Shown in pieces: positions 7,554 through 16,171 of a stretch of DNA of 64,000 nt (its first letter is position 1; each line of letters begins with the position of its first letter). This DNA is from Legionella sp. PC1000. Its GTDB lineage: Bacteria; Pseudomonadota; Gammaproteobacteria; Legionellales; Legionellaceae. The translations under genes and the position numbers were made by a program. Location of the stretch: NCBI RefSeq assembly GCF_014109805.1, contig NZ_CP059400.1, forward strand, positions 3,991,001 through 4,055,000, read 5' to 3'. Under the pieces are notes generated by a model. That model made no database searches. It was not told where the DNA came from and saw only the letters and a program-made list of their open reading frames with translations.

Positions 7554-8444
7554 TTATATGCCATCTTCATCGCTCAACAACAGTGTAAGTTTTATAGCCC
7601 AGCTTGGGTCGCCGTTATCTTCAATTAACCAAGCGGCCATCAAAACCAATCGCACAAAAACCCAATCTTTGATTCGTTGAGCATCCAGATTTGATTTTTT
7701 TGCCAGTAAGTCAATTCGCTCCGCAAATATTTTTTTTACATTAACTGCAGTTGCAAGCTCAGGAATGTACATAAAATCAAAGGCTGCAATTTCAAATTCT
7801 GCCTCGCCAACCACACCTTTAGGATCAATAGCCAACCATTCATTACCATGTTTTAAAATGTTGTCATGATGCAAATCACCATGTAGGAAAATAGGTGACT
7901 TCAGTGAGGAGAGTAATTGATTCCTCAACCCAATCGCTCTATTTAATACAGGTGCAGGAATTTGTTTTGATGTAGGTGTATCAAGTGCCTTTAGCCAATC
8001 AGCAATATGAGGATAATTCTGCTTTTTGGGTAGATGCTTATTATGAAGCTTTTGTATGGTCGATACGTAACAATCCATCACATAATCGATTTGAGTAGGA
8101 TATAAGGACTTAAGCGTAATGCCAGGAATCGCTTGTTGCAATAATAATGCATTATAGGTGCTGTTATAATCAATAAGCTTGATTGAGCCTCGGGCGTCAA
8201 GATTCTTCAAAGCCTGTTTTTCATTTACACTACTTTTTTTATCACAGCTAATTTTTAAAACGACAGGCTGATTGAGATTTAAAATTGCTTTGGCAACATA
8301 ATTGAACGTCATGTTGGGAACAGGGATTACCTGGCTTAAGTTCCAGTAATCTGTGAGTGACGCCACAGTAGCAGGCAAATTAGCAATCCATTTTTCCCCT
8401 TTTTCCCCATATATATTTGTTATGTTTTGCTTTAGTTTTTTCAT
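7554..8444 (-). CDS. APH(6)/hydroxyurea-kinase-type phosphotransferase
   Basis: 296 residues from the ATG at 8444, with AGGGG 7 bases upstream; an in-frame GTG at 8459 is less likely. The catalytic loop HGDLHHDNIL and the metal-binding segment WLAIDPKGVVGEAEFE match the streptomycin 6-kinase/hydroxyurea phosphotransferase family (Pfam APH_6_hur). The N-lobe lysine is in QPVVLKISCD. Enzymes of this family transfer the ATP gamma-phosphate to a hydroxyl of an aminoglycoside or other small molecule. The true substrate of chromosomal copies is usually unknown, so resistance should not be assumed. It follows the tandem acetyltransferase gene by about 25 bases on the same strand, so the two probably form an operon. 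Confidence 0.8.
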   Translation of the reverse strand: MKKLKQNITNIYGEKGEKWIANLPATVASLTDYWNLSQVIPVPNMTFNYVAKAILNLNQPVVLKISCDKKSSVNEKQALKNLDARGSIKLIDYNSTYNALLLQQAIPGITLKSLYPTQIDYVMDCYVSTIQKLHNKHLPKKQNYPHIADWLKALDTPTSKQIPAPVLNRAIGLRNQLLSSLKSPIFLHGDLHHDNILKHGNEWLAIDPKGVVGEAEFEIAAFDFMYIPELATAVNVKKIFAERIDLLAKKSNLDAQRIKDWVFVRLVLMAAWLIEDNGDPSWAIKLTLLLSDEDGI

Positions 8445-8469
8445 TTTAATCCCCTGCACAAAACATAAA

Positions 8470-9504
8470 CTAAATTTGGCTATTAAATCTAAAAATATTT
8501 TTTTTACTGTGGTTTAAATGCGCGATTTCACGAGTATATTCGATAAAGTTATTCCCACAATAATGTTTAATTGTGGCTCTCCAGAATCGATAAGCGCCTT
8601 CATTACCAGGTATAACCATTATCTCCCATGTACCAGGAAATTTCTTAAAACATTGCTCTGCAACATATCGGCCAATACCTTTATTTTTGAATTTTCGTAC
8701 AATAAAAAATTGCGCCATATTAAAGTCAATTCCAGACTCACTTCCCTTTTTATCCACGATAACAAAACCAACCAGTTCGTTTTCATAACGTACTACATAC
8801 GGGAATGAGTTTTTGTCTTCCCAATATTTTTTAAAATCAATGCACTCATACAAACCATCTTCTGGAATTTCCCAGCCTGCTAGGTTGCCAAGATATTCAC
8901 TCATGTCATATACGTAAAACCTACCTAGATTTTGCATAGCAGGATAATCTTCTAAAGTCGCAGGAATAAGTTTAATATTGTTGTAATCAATACATGACTT
9001 ATGAATTTCGTACATTGCTACTTCGTTGTTCCAGTAATTCGCACGCCCCACATAATTCATTCGTGCTTTTTCCAATACTTTGCGAGAACGCTCGTTGTCC
9101 GGATGAATAATGCCAACAAGTTTTTTAACCGGTAAGTGCTCAAATCCCCAATGAATAAGTGCTTTTGCAAGCTCCATACCATAACCTTTATTCCAGGATG
9201 TTTTAGTCAACGCATAGCCCACTTCAATATCAGGCTGACTGTCATCATAAGCAAGATAAATTAACCCTGCTCGACCAACAAATATCCCGCTTTCTTTTTC
9301 AAATGCACAGCCAAGACTAAAATTATATTTTTCATAGTGCTTAATTGCTTTCTCTAAGCCAGCCATTACCTCAGCGTGTGTGCGTACTCCCTGGCCAATA
9401 TATTTCATTACCTCAGCATCGGATTGTAAAGCGTATAAATTATTAAAATCTGTCAATGCAGGCGTATTAATAATTAAGTTTTTTGTTTCTAAAAAAAGAC
9501 TCAT
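8470..9504 (-). CDS. Tandem GNAT acetyltransferase (RimJ/RimL-like domain fused to a second GNAT)
   Basis: 344 residues from the ATG at 9504; a GTG lies nine bases earlier. Residues 1-170 resemble RimJ/RimL N-acetyltransferases: LETKNLIINTPALTDFNNLY, VGYALTKTSWNKGYGMELAK for the acetyl-CoA loop, and PDNERSRKVLEKARM. Residues 175-340 form a second GNAT unit with FFIVRKFKNKGIGRYVAEQC as its pyrophosphate-binding loop and NEGAYRFWRA near the end. Both copies keep an R/K-x-x-G-x-G-like loop, so both could bind acetyl-CoA. The substrate is unknown. It precedes the APH(6)-type kinase gene, which suggests one operon acting on small molecules. Confidence 0.85.
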   Translation of the reverse strand: MSLFLETKNLIINTPALTDFNNLYALQSDAEVMKYIGQGVRTHAEVMAGLEKAIKHYEKYNFSLGCAFEKESGIFVGRAGLIYLAYDDSQPDIEVGYALTKTSWNKGYGMELAKALIHWGFEHLPVKKLVGIIHPDNERSRKVLEKARMNYVGRANYWNNEVAMYEIHKSCIDYNNIKLIPATLEDYPAMQNLGRFYVYDMSEYLGNLAGWEIPEDGLYECIDFKKYWEDKNSFPYVVRYENELVGFVIVDKKGSESGIDFNMAQFFIVRKFKNKGIGRYVAEQCFKKFPGTWEIMVIPGNEGAYRFWRATIKHYCGNNFIEYTREIAHLNHSKKNIFRFNSQI

Positions 9505-9930
9505 AGTATTCACTCAGCAGATATAGGCAACTTTTAATCCAGCATTTTACCGAATACTTTTATCAATTAAAGGGAATAGAGTTCACAGTACCACAATAAA
9601 TTGAGAACAGAGTTACTTTTTCACCAAAAAATCTTTTCTTCTTTTGGATTAGGGTGTTGCCATTTTATCAAAGAAATCTAAGAAATTATTAATTCCACGA
9701 TCTTCTGCTCTTTTTTAAGAGAATACGCATGGAAAGGAATGAGTTATCCCTAGCATCACTGTTTAGGGGCATATGAAGGTATATATTCGATTATAGTCCA
9801 ATGGAGATTTAAGTTCCCAGACACTTTGTTGCTTAAAATTTTCATGTCCAGAAATATAGGCGCGCTTTATTATATCTGTCTCAATTCCAGCTACACTTGT
9901 TATATAATCTTATTTAAGGAAGCAGTAAGA
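9505..9930. other. Divergent intergenic region (426 bp)
   Basis: Spacer between the tandem GNAT gene and the aspartoacylase-like gene. A TATAAT-like hexamer at 9903-9908 could be the -10 element of the downstream gene, though no convincing -35 pairs with it. No other structure was found. Confidence 0.35.
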
Positions 9931-10959
9931 ATGAGTAGCAAGGCACCTATGGTAATTGGTGATGTGAAAATCAAACCAGGAGAACGTAAAACTGTTTTAT
10001 TGCCTATGCCCAAATTATATGATTGGACGCCCATTTGTTTACCTATTCATGTAATTAACGGCTTGGAAGAAGGCCCCACCTTATGTATTACCGCAGCCAT
10101 TCATGGTGATGAAATTAATGGTGTAGAGGTCATCAGGCGCTTTTTGAAAAAGAAGGGACTAAAAAATATCATTGGAAATGTCATTGCAATTCCCATTGTT
10201 AATGTATACGGTTTTTTATATCAAGAACGATATTTAATGGATCGAAGGGACTTAAACCGATCATTTCCTGGCAGCTCGAATGGATCGCTTGCCTCCATTC
10301 TTGCAGAAATTATTAGCAAACAAATTTTATCCCAATCAACCCACGCCATTGATCTGCACACCGGCTCAAACCATCGCTATAATTTACCTCAGATCAGAGT
10401 AAACCTAGATATGCCAGGTATCGAAGATTTAGCCCGTGCTTTTAATGTTCCAGTAATCCTGCATTCGACCTTTAGAGACGGCTCAATGCGAGAATATGCC
10501 AATGAGCAAGGGATACCTATTTTGGTTTACGAAGGGGGGGAGTCTTTGCGCTTTGATGAATTCTCGATCAGAACAGGGATTAATGGTATTTTGAGTGTGA
10601 TGGGGGCATTAGGAATGATTAAACTAAGCAGATATGGAGTAAAAAAATTCACCCCCACTATTTCCAGAAACAGTTATTGGATAAGAGCTCCCATAAGCGG
10701 CATCTTAAGACACATTAAGAAATCCGGAAACCGGGTCTCTAAGGGACAAGTCATTGCAGTTATAGCCAATCCCACCAGTACGGAAGAATACAAATTAAAA
10801 TCACCACTTTCCGGAATTATTATTGGTGAAAATATGTTGCCGCTTGTGCATTCAGGACAGGCTTTATTTCATATTGCCAGCTTTGAAAAATTGACCGTCG
10901 TTGAAGAGCAGTTGGAAAACCTACAAGAAGCATTTGACCTAAATGACTATGAAGATTAG
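9931..10959 (+). CDS. Succinylglutamate desuccinylase/aspartoacylase family zinc hydrolase
   Basis: 342 residues from the ATG at 9931, with AAGGAAG upstream. An in-frame ATG at 9826 would add an unconserved extension reading over a putative promoter. The zinc site of the M14-like AstE/AspA family is visible: AAIHGDEINGVEVIRRF supplies His and Glu, and AIDLHTGSNHR the third His. RRDLNRSFPG is the substrate-binding arginine segment, and YEGGE carries the likely catalytic glutamate. The last 80 residues (APISGILRH, then VSKGQVIAVI) resemble a barrel-like tail found in a subgroup of these enzymes. The reaction is probably cleavage of an N-acyl amino acid or a similar amide. Confidence 0.85.
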   Translation: MSSKAPMVIGDVKIKPGERKTVLLPMPKLYDWTPICLPIHVINGLEEGPTLCITAAIHGDEINGVEVIRRFLKKKGLKNIIGNVIAIPIVNVYGFLYQERYLMDRRDLNRSFPGSSNGSLASILAEIISKQILSQSTHAIDLHTGSNHRYNLPQIRVNLDMPGIEDLARAFNVPVILHSTFRDGSMREYANEQGIPILVYEGGESLRFDEFSIRTGINGILSVMGALGMIKLSRYGVKKFTPTISRNSYWIRAPISGILRHIKKSGNRVSKGQVIAVIANPTSTEEYKLKSPLSGIIIGENMLPLVHSGQALFHIASFEKLTVVEEQLENLQEAFDLNDYED

Positions 10960-10969
10960 AGTCTGAATA

Positions 10970-11088
10970 CATTTCGCTAGCTTGAGTCAAAATGACCTGA
11001 TTTTCGAGCACCGAAGCGCAGCATACATGAAGTATGTGAGCATCGGAGCACAGAAAATCAGGGCAGTTTGGCCAAGATAGTAGAAATG
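10970..11088. repeat. ~110-bp dispersed palindromic repeat, copy A
   Basis: Begins CATTTCGCTAG, contains TTGAGTCAAAATGACCTGAT and a mirrored CAGAAAATCAGGGCAGTTTG, with a central GCATAC...GTATGTG hairpin, and ends near AGAAATG. It lies between two convergent genes. Related copies are at 12418-12528 and 31105-31216. Confidence 0.85.
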
Positions 11089-11095
11089 GAGCCTA

Positions 11096-11782
11096 TCAAA
11101 AGTAATCAAGCCAAAATCGTAACAATGCAGTTACCGCTTGCGGCGACTCCATAGGCGACATATGGCCAGAATCCTCAATAATCGCTAACTTGGAATTGGG
11201 AATTTTGTCTGCCAACTCTTCATGAACGTCCAGAGGAAAAATTTTATCTTCACGCGCATGAATAATTAAAGTAGGCATTGCAAGTGAGGGAAGAAAAGAA
11301 AGGCATTCATGGCGAGCTAATAGAATTTTTTGCTGGGTGAGAAATATCTGTTGGCCACTATTTAAGAACATAGAAAGCACTTCTTTCTTAACACGGCCAT
11401 CGTACACATAGAGATCGGCAAGCGTTTCGGCAACAATTTGAAAATTCCCCTGCTCTACTTCTCCTATCATTTCTATTCTTCTTTGATGCTTTTCTTTGGA
11501 GTCGAGCCGGGCGGAAGTATTTACTAAACATAATTTCAAAATACGCTCCGGAACTCTCCTGGCAAGCTCCAGCGCTAACCACCCCCCCATAGAATGGCCT
11601 GCCAGGAAAAATGTACCTTCAACCTTGCTTAAAACACTTTGAAGTAAAGCTTCAGTGGAATTCCCATGTATGAGTGGGATAGACTGACATTTTACCAGGT
11701 CTTGTAAATGATTTATTTGATAAGACCATACTCGATGATCCGATAAAACCCCGGTTAAAAAAACTAATGTTTTTTGCGACAC
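11096..11782 (-). CDS. Alpha/beta hydrolase
   Basis: 228 residues from a GTG start with GGGAGGG just upstream. The nucleophile elbow is AGHSMGGW (Ser at about residue 64), the acid is in HAREDKIFP, and the catalytic histidine is in DSGHMSPMESP. All three members of the triad are in the expected order. The small size and compact cap fit esterase/BioH-like or MenH-like enzymes, but the substrate is not determinable. The GNAT gene is 12 bases upstream on the same strand, so co-transcription is likely. Confidence 0.88.
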   Translation of the reverse strand: MSQKTLVFLTGVLSDHRVWSYQINHLQDLVKCQSIPLIHGNSTEALLQSVLSKVEGTFFLAGHSMGGWLALELARRVPERILKLCLVNTSARLDSKEKHQRRIEMIGEVEQGNFQIVAETLADLYVYDGRVKKEVLSMFLNSGQQIFLTQQKILLARHECLSFLPSLAMPTLIIHAREDKIFPLDVHEELADKIPNSKLAIIEDSGHMSPMESPQAVTALLRFWLDYF

Positions 11783-11794
11783 AATCCCTCCCCA

Positions 11795-12310
11795 TTAAGA
11801 AGAACGCTTTGTAAACCACAAAATTAAGTCATCATCCAGACACAGCATAGAACCGGGATCCACAGTTTTATAATCATACGTAATTCCCAAACCATCAGGA
11901 ATATAACCTCGTTGTACATACAGCCTCTGGGCCTGGCCATAATCTGCATACAGCCCTACACCAATTCCAAGTACCGGATATTTTTTAAATGCCTCAGCTT
12001 CCGCACAGTCAAGAAGAGCCGTAGCAATTCCTTTATTCCGATAAGGGGGCAAGACATTCAAATCCATAATTTCAGGAATTTTTTGCTCGCTAAATGATGG
12101 ATAGGATGATTGCCATTTCAAGGTAATATATCCTGCAAAATTCGTTTCATAAAAAGCGAGCCAAATCAGGCGTTCCTGGTTTTCCTGCTCCTGCAGATAG
12201 TTGCTAAAAGTAACTCTGGGTTTTGGCCAACAGTAGGCTGCAAATTGCTCCACGATTAAGTCGATGTCTTCCTGGGTCATTAAACGGATATGCATGGGTA
12301 TTGAGTTCAT
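11795..12310 (-). CDS. GNAT family N-acetyltransferase
   Basis: About 171 residues if the ATG at 12310 is used. Other in-frame starts lie upstream (12349, 12319) and downstream (12295), and the ribosome site is not decisive. The core has MTQEDIDLIVEQFA, the strand and loop LNVLPPYRNKGIATALLDCA (acetyl-CoA binding, R-x-x-G-x-A), and a C-terminal LGIGVGLYADYGQAQRLYVQ followed by RGYIPDG, typical of GNAT enzymes. The acceptor is unknown. It precedes the alpha/beta hydrolase gene, and copy B of the dispersed repeat lies in its upstream region. Confidence 0.85.
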   Translation of the reverse strand: MNSIPMHIRLMTQEDIDLIVEQFAAYCWPKPRVTFSNYLQEQENQERLIWLAFYETNFAGYITLKWQSSYPSFSEQKIPEIMDLNVLPPYRNKGIATALLDCAEAEAFKKYPVLGIGVGLYADYGQAQRLYVQRGYIPDGLGITYDYKTVDPGSMLCLDDDLILWFTKRSS

Positions 12311-12417
12311 TTGTTGCATCTCGGTATATAGGCATAAACATATTGGCATTGATCATTCATAACAGATAATATCAATAAAAAAAGAGAAAAACAGCGAATA
12401 AAATTAGGGTTTGTTTT

Positions 12418-12528
12418 CATTTCGCTAACTTGAGTCAAAATGGCCTGATTTTCGAGCCCCCAAAGCACAGCATACACGGAGGATGTGAGCAGCGGAACAC
12501 AGAAAATCAGGCCATTTTGACCGAAATG
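12418..12528. repeat. ~110-bp dispersed palindromic repeat, copy B
   Basis: Begins CATTTCGCTAAC, contains TTGAGTCAAAATGGCCTGAT and the mirrored CAGAAAATCAGGCCATTTTG, and ends CCGAAATG. Here it lies between two divergent genes, so it cannot serve only as a shared terminator. Confidence 0.85.
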
Positions 12529-12566
12529 TAAATAGATCTATCCTTTTTCGCCCTAACGAAGGTTGT

Positions 12567-13337
12567 ATGCCTATGTCCAACAAATCTCTGGATACATATT
12601 TAAGTTTATGTACCCAAGTCTATGATCTGAGTAAACCACTTCCGCCATCAGATGCTTGGAATTTTTATTTGAGTTACGCACGAGAAACAGAGGGACCTAT
12701 TTTAGAACCCATGTGTGGTACAGGACGTTTTCTTCTTCCTATGCTGAAGGAAGGCTTTACCATCGAGGGGTTTGATGCCAGTCAATCGATGTTGGATGCG
12801 TTGCATACCAAAGCAAAAGCACAGCAGCTTAATCCTCTGGTCTGGCATGGGTATCTCGAAGCGCTCAGCCAGGCAAAGCAATATGGATTAATCTTTATTC
12901 CTAGCGGTTCGTTTGGCCTGATCGTTGATTTGGCGGTGGTGAAACATGCACTAAAAATGATTTATCATCATTTAAAAGATGATGGTATTTTTGTATTTGA
13001 AACCGAAACCTTAAATGCCCTTCCTAAAGAATTAGGCATTTGGCGTGGTTCACGTTGGTACCGTGGCGATGGGCAAATGATTTTGCTGAGCCAGTTGGCC
13101 ATGCTTGAAGAAAAAACCGTTTGTTACTCCATTGGTAAATACGAGTTAATTGAAGCAAATCAACTCATAAAAACCGAAATCGAGGAATATAAAATTCGTC
13201 TTTATGATGATCCTACTCTTTTACTCAATTTGCTTCATGAAATTGGTTTTAGAACAATTCGCTTAATGAAAGCATTTGATAGGGCAGCGTCCCCAGATAA
13301 ACAGGATGAAACCATTCTCTATGAATGCAGAAAATAA
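12567..13337 (+). CDS. Class I SAM-dependent methyltransferase
   Basis: 256 residues; the ATG at 12567 or the in-frame ATG at 12573 could initiate. Motif I is ILEPMCGTGRFLLPML, followed by FDASQSMLDAL for the acidic loop that holds the SAM ribose. The central region has LIFIPSGSFGLI and a later KDDGIFVFETET. This is the usual small-molecule methyltransferase fold, with substrate unknown. The end of the gene overlaps the start of the phosphotransferase gene that follows, which suggests translational coupling and a shared pathway. Confidence 0.85.
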   Translation: MPMSNKSLDTYLSLCTQVYDLSKPLPPSDAWNFYLSYARETEGPILEPMCGTGRFLLPMLKEGFTIEGFDASQSMLDALHTKAKAQQLNPLVWHGYLEALSQAKQYGLIFIPSGSFGLIVDLAVVKHALKMIYHHLKDDGIFVFETETLNALPKELGIWRGSRWYRGDGQMILLSQLAMLEEKTVCYSIGKYELIEANQLIKTEIEEYKIRLYDDPTLLLNLLHEIGFRTIRLMKAFDRAASPDKQDETILYECRK

Positions 13338-14292
13338 CCCAGCGCTTTTTTGGGCGCAAAATTATCTGAATCAACAAGGATATTCTATTCAGGAGCCATT
13401 TAGGCTCATACAGAGCTCAGCCTGGGCCAAGGTGTATCAAATAACCACAACAAAAGGGGATTTGTATTTAAAACAAATACCCGAATCATTTGCGATTGAG
13501 CCTAATTTATTACTCTACTTACGAAGTTTTTTCCCGTCGTTAGTACCCGAAGTACTCGGTAATAATCTCTGCTTACGCTGTTTTTTAATGAGCGATAGAG
13601 GAATACCACTTAGAGAAATTTTTTCAATCAATTATCAAGTTGATTTGGCAAAAGAAGCACTTAAATCTTATGTACAGATCCAAACAGGCCTTATAAGTCA
13701 AATTGATGCTCTGTTGACACTTGGTGTTCCCGATTGGCGTTTGGCGAATCTGCCTGATCTCTATTTAAAGTTGCTGCATGAATCTGAATTTTTGAGCCAT
13801 GATGGTTTAACCGTAAGTGAACTACAACATCTTATTTCTTTGCATCCCAAGGTTACTGCGCTTTGTCAGAGTCTTGCGCAATACTCTATTCCTGAAACAA
13901 TTGAGCACAGTGATTTTCATGAGAATAATATAGTATTTCAGGCACAACATCTCACGATTATTGATTGGGGTGAAACTGTTATTTCCCATCCCTTTTTTTC
14001 TCTAATTTCTTTTTTGGTCAACATGATGCGCACCCATCATGTAAAGGAGCAAAATGAAATTTACACTATATTACGGGATACCTATTTGCGTTACTGGTAT
14101 GCTTTTGAATCTCAAGAACGATTACTGGACGCTCTTGCATTAGCAAAACGCTTAAGCCCCATCAAATATTGCTTAAGTTTTTTTCGCTTAACTCAATGCC
14201 CGGGATGGTATGCTAGCGTACGTCATCAAGGACGAATGGCGCAGGTGCTGCGCGCATTCCTCCAGTCAGAAACAAAGGCGAATAAAAATTAA
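13321..14292 (+). CDS. Aminoglycoside phosphotransferase-like kinase (APH family)
   Basis: About 323 residues from the ATG at 13321, which overlaps the end of the methyltransferase gene by 17 bases; an ATG at 13306 is also in frame. The kinase features are GDLYLKQIPE (ATP-binding lysine), IEHSDFHENNIVF (catalytic loop with Asp and Asn) and LTIIDWGETVISHP (DFG-equivalent metal-binding Asp). This is the fold of choline, homoserine and aminoglycoside kinases. The substrate is not identifiable. Overlap with the methyltransferase gene points to modification of the same compound. Confidence 0.8.
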   Translation: MNAENNPALFWAQNYLNQQGYSIQEPFRLIQSSAWAKVYQITTTKGDLYLKQIPESFAIEPNLLLYLRSFFPSLVPEVLGNNLCLRCFLMSDRGIPLREIFSINYQVDLAKEALKSYVQIQTGLISQIDALLTLGVPDWRLANLPDLYLKLLHESEFLSHDGLTVSELQHLISLHPKVTALCQSLAQYSIPETIEHSDFHENNIVFQAQHLTIIDWGETVISHPFFSLISFLVNMMRTHHVKEQNEIYTILRDTYLRYWYAFESQERLLDALALAKRLSPIKYCLSFFRLTQCPGWYASVRHQGRMAQVLRAFLQSETKANKN

Positions 14293-14304
14293 TCCCTTTC
14301 TTTT

Positions 14305-14949
14305 TTATAATGGGGATGTTTCATCTTTTTGAATTCGACAATGCAATAATTTCCAATAACCGAATAGATTGGTCTTTCGAGAATCCAACAACTTTAGTGC
14401 TTTGTAGTCAAGAATCGAGTGCACAGAAAAATCGGATTTAAAACCTACGAGTTCATTAACACGCGCAAATGTTTTCTCGAAAAAGCGAATTACGGGATGT
14501 TCTGAAGCAAAATGATTCACAAATATAATTTGTGCCGTAGGCTTGGCAACACGGGTGAGCTCCTGAAGAAAAGCATGTACATCAGGAACCACGGAAGCCA
14601 CATACATAGCAACAATAAAATCAAAACTGTTATCCGGAAACTCTAAATGAGCGGCATCCATAACCTTTAACTGCACCCGCTCTTCCAGCTTATTTTTTAC
14701 TACCTGCTCTTCTGCCTTTTCCAACATTTTTTCAGAAATATCGATCCCGGTAATCTGCAAATCCGTACGATAAAGCGGCAAAGACAAGCCCGTACCAATA
14801 CCAATCTCAAGTACGGTAGCAGTTTGCTTAGCAGCTTTATTGACTATCTCAGTACATAAAGAACGGCCAGGATTAAAAATGGAACCAAACACAAAATCGT
14901 AGAATGAAGCGTAAATATTATAAACTTTTCTTATTGAAGCTACAGACAT
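14305..14949 (-). CDS. pmtA: PmtA-like phospholipid (phosphatidylethanolamine) N-methyltransferase
   Basis: 214 residues from the ATG at 14949, with GGAG upstream; a GTG lies six bases earlier. The opening YASFYDFVFGSIFNPGRSL is the signature of the Rhodobacter-type PmtA group. SAM motif I is VLEIGIGTGLSLPLY and the acidic loop ITGIDISEKMLEKA. These enzymes methylate phosphatidylethanolamine stepwise to phosphatidylcholine at the inner membrane, using S-adenosylmethionine. The family also includes ubiquinone/menaquinone methyltransferases, so the assignment rests mainly on the N-terminal signature. Phosphatidylserine decarboxylase, which supplies the PE substrate, lies 20 kb away in this window. 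Confidence 0.65.
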   Translation of the reverse strand: MSVASIRKVYNIYASFYDFVFGSIFNPGRSLCTEIVNKAAKQTATVLEIGIGTGLSLPLYRTDLQITGIDISEKMLEKAEEQVVKNKLEERVQLKVMDAAHLEFPDNSFDFIVAMYVASVVPDVHAFLQELTRVAKPTAQIIFVNHFASEHPVIRFFEKTFARVNELVGFKSDFSVHSILDYKALKLLDSRKTNLFGYWKLLHCRIQKDETSPL

Positions 14950-15072
14950 AAGCACACTCCATAAAATGTCAATAATTTAATTAAATTATTGAGTTCTTAC
15001 CTATAAATATAGGCCTTAACCGCTAAAAATAAATTGGAAAATAAGAGCGATTAACCTGCCTTTTTTAGAGTT

Positions 15073-15600
15073 CTATTTCCAATAATCAAATAATAACCCA
15101 TGCATGCCAAACACTGGATCGCTTTGGGGCAGCCCAGCATTTTTAATCTGCTCATCAACATGCGGATGTTCTTCTGCTGCTCCATAATTCATATCAAAAC
15201 CAACATCCCATGGATAAGCGCCAATGCATTTAAAGTCCCTGGATAAACTCAAGCTTTTATGCGCCACCCCTGCAGGAATGATCACTACATCCCCTTCCTT
15301 CACCTCATAAATTTTGCCTTTATCTCCTCCAAATTGGACTGTACCTTCTCCCTCAATCATAACTAATACTTCATGAGTAGTACTGTGATAATGATGATAG
15401 TCGTAAATCGAATCTACCCATGATTTACCCCAATGATTTCGACCTAACAAATCCTGAATAGCTTGCGCTGATTGATTGGTTATGACAAACGTTTGCTTGT
15501 AAAGCAATAAGGGATAACGCGAATTATTTGGAAAAAAACCAGAAGTTTGGATCAATTCATGGAGCACTTCTTGTGGGGTTACAGGTTTGACTGTATCCAT
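15073..15600 (-). CDS. Cupin-domain protein (YjlB-like)
   Basis: 175 residues from the ATG at 15600, with AAGG six bases upstream; a TTG at 15630 is also in frame but weak. The cupin metal site is visible: YHHYHSTTHEVLVMIEGEG carries the first motif's histidines and glutamate, and IPAGVAHKSLS the second motif's histidine. The tail has YPWDVGFDMNYGAAEEHP and GLPQSDPVFG, typical of the YjlB-like group of small cupins of unknown function. It probably binds a divalent metal. It lies between the PmtA-like gene and a small gene on the same strand, with a terminator-like hairpin upstream. Confidence 0.8.
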   Translation of the reverse strand: MDTVKPVTPQEVLHELIQTSGFFPNNSRYPLLLYKQTFVITNQSAQAIQDLLGRNHWGKSWVDSIYDYHHYHSTTHEVLVMIEGEGTVQFGGDKGKIYEVKEGDVVIIPAGVAHKSLSLSRDFKCIGAYPWDVGFDMNYGAAEEHPHVDEQIKNAGLPQSDPVFGMHGLLFDYWK

Positions 15601-15661
15601 TTGCATCCTTGTTACGTTATATTTTTTCAATGACCCATTTCTATGGGAAACCGGTCACTTA

Positions 15662-15689
15662 AGATACCTCTCAGAACAGAGAGGTATCT
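15662..15689 (-). terminator. Hairpin terminator candidate
   Basis: A perfect 11-bp stem (AGATACCTCTC / GAGAGGTATCT) with a 6-base loop just downstream of the minus-strand gene at 15711-16010. The T-rich tract lies on the plus-strand side (TCAATTTTTATT), so for the minus-strand transcript it acts without a strong U-tract. Confidence 0.55.
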
Positions 15690-15710
15690 GGTCTTTCAAT
15701 TTTTATTAAA

Positions 15711-16010
15711 TCATGATGAGCACGTAGGTGCGGGAGGCTCGCTATCCGCACTCACTTCTTTCTTTTGAGTAGCAAAAAAACCAGGTTTTTTTTGTCTTTC
15801 TTCTAAAATTCCCTCGGCATAACCTGTGTTTGGATGTTGGCTTAGCAGCGCGTTTTGGTAAGCGACACGCTTTTCTCCTTCATAAGAATTTGGATCATCG
15901 GAAGTAAGTTGGCCTTCTGGAGAAATATAGGCAACGGATATCTGGCGTTTGTAGCCTACCGGCTTCAGTTTATTGAGCGGCACTTCCGAATTAATTTTTG
16001 CTTTACTCAT
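15711..16010 (-). CDS. Small orphan protein (99 aa)
   Basis: The ATG at 16010 is chosen because GAGGAG lies 7 bases upstream; longer starts to 16070 lack a site. The product begins MSKAKINSEVPLNKLKPVGY and is polar, with segments QISVAYISPEGQLTSDDPNS and a C-terminal APTCSS. It has no membrane segment or signal peptide and is not recognised. The strong ribosome site and clean terminator hairpin after the stop support a real gene. Confidence 0.6.
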   Translation of the reverse strand: MSKAKINSEVPLNKLKPVGYKRQISVAYISPEGQLTSDDPNSYEGEKRVAYQNALLSQHPNTGYAEGILEERQKKPGFFATQKKEVSADSEPPAPTCSS

Positions 16011-16171
16011 CGATTGTCTCCTCTGACACTTAAGTTTATTCTGCCTTGAAACGGGTAACTTTTTGCACAACTATATCAGATCATAAACAATGAAACAATA
16101 CAATTCAATTTGATCAATAATAAAAATACTGACAAAATAGCATTCAACTTAATCCAGGTTGCTTTAGTGAC

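Noticed and set aside
7554..8444. Acquired streptomycin-resistance gene
   Set aside because: The family motif is clear, but nothing mobile surrounds it and its base composition looks like its neighbours. A chromosomal kinase of unknown substrate is the safer reading.
9826..9930. N-terminal extension of the aspartoacylase-like gene
   Set aside because: The 35 extra codons are unlike the family, lack a ribosome site and overlap a TATAAT-like box. The ATG at 9931 has a good site.
15073..15630. Cupin gene starting at the TTG at 15630
   Set aside because: AAGG is placed correctly only for the ATG at 15600, and the extra residues are not part of the cupin fold.
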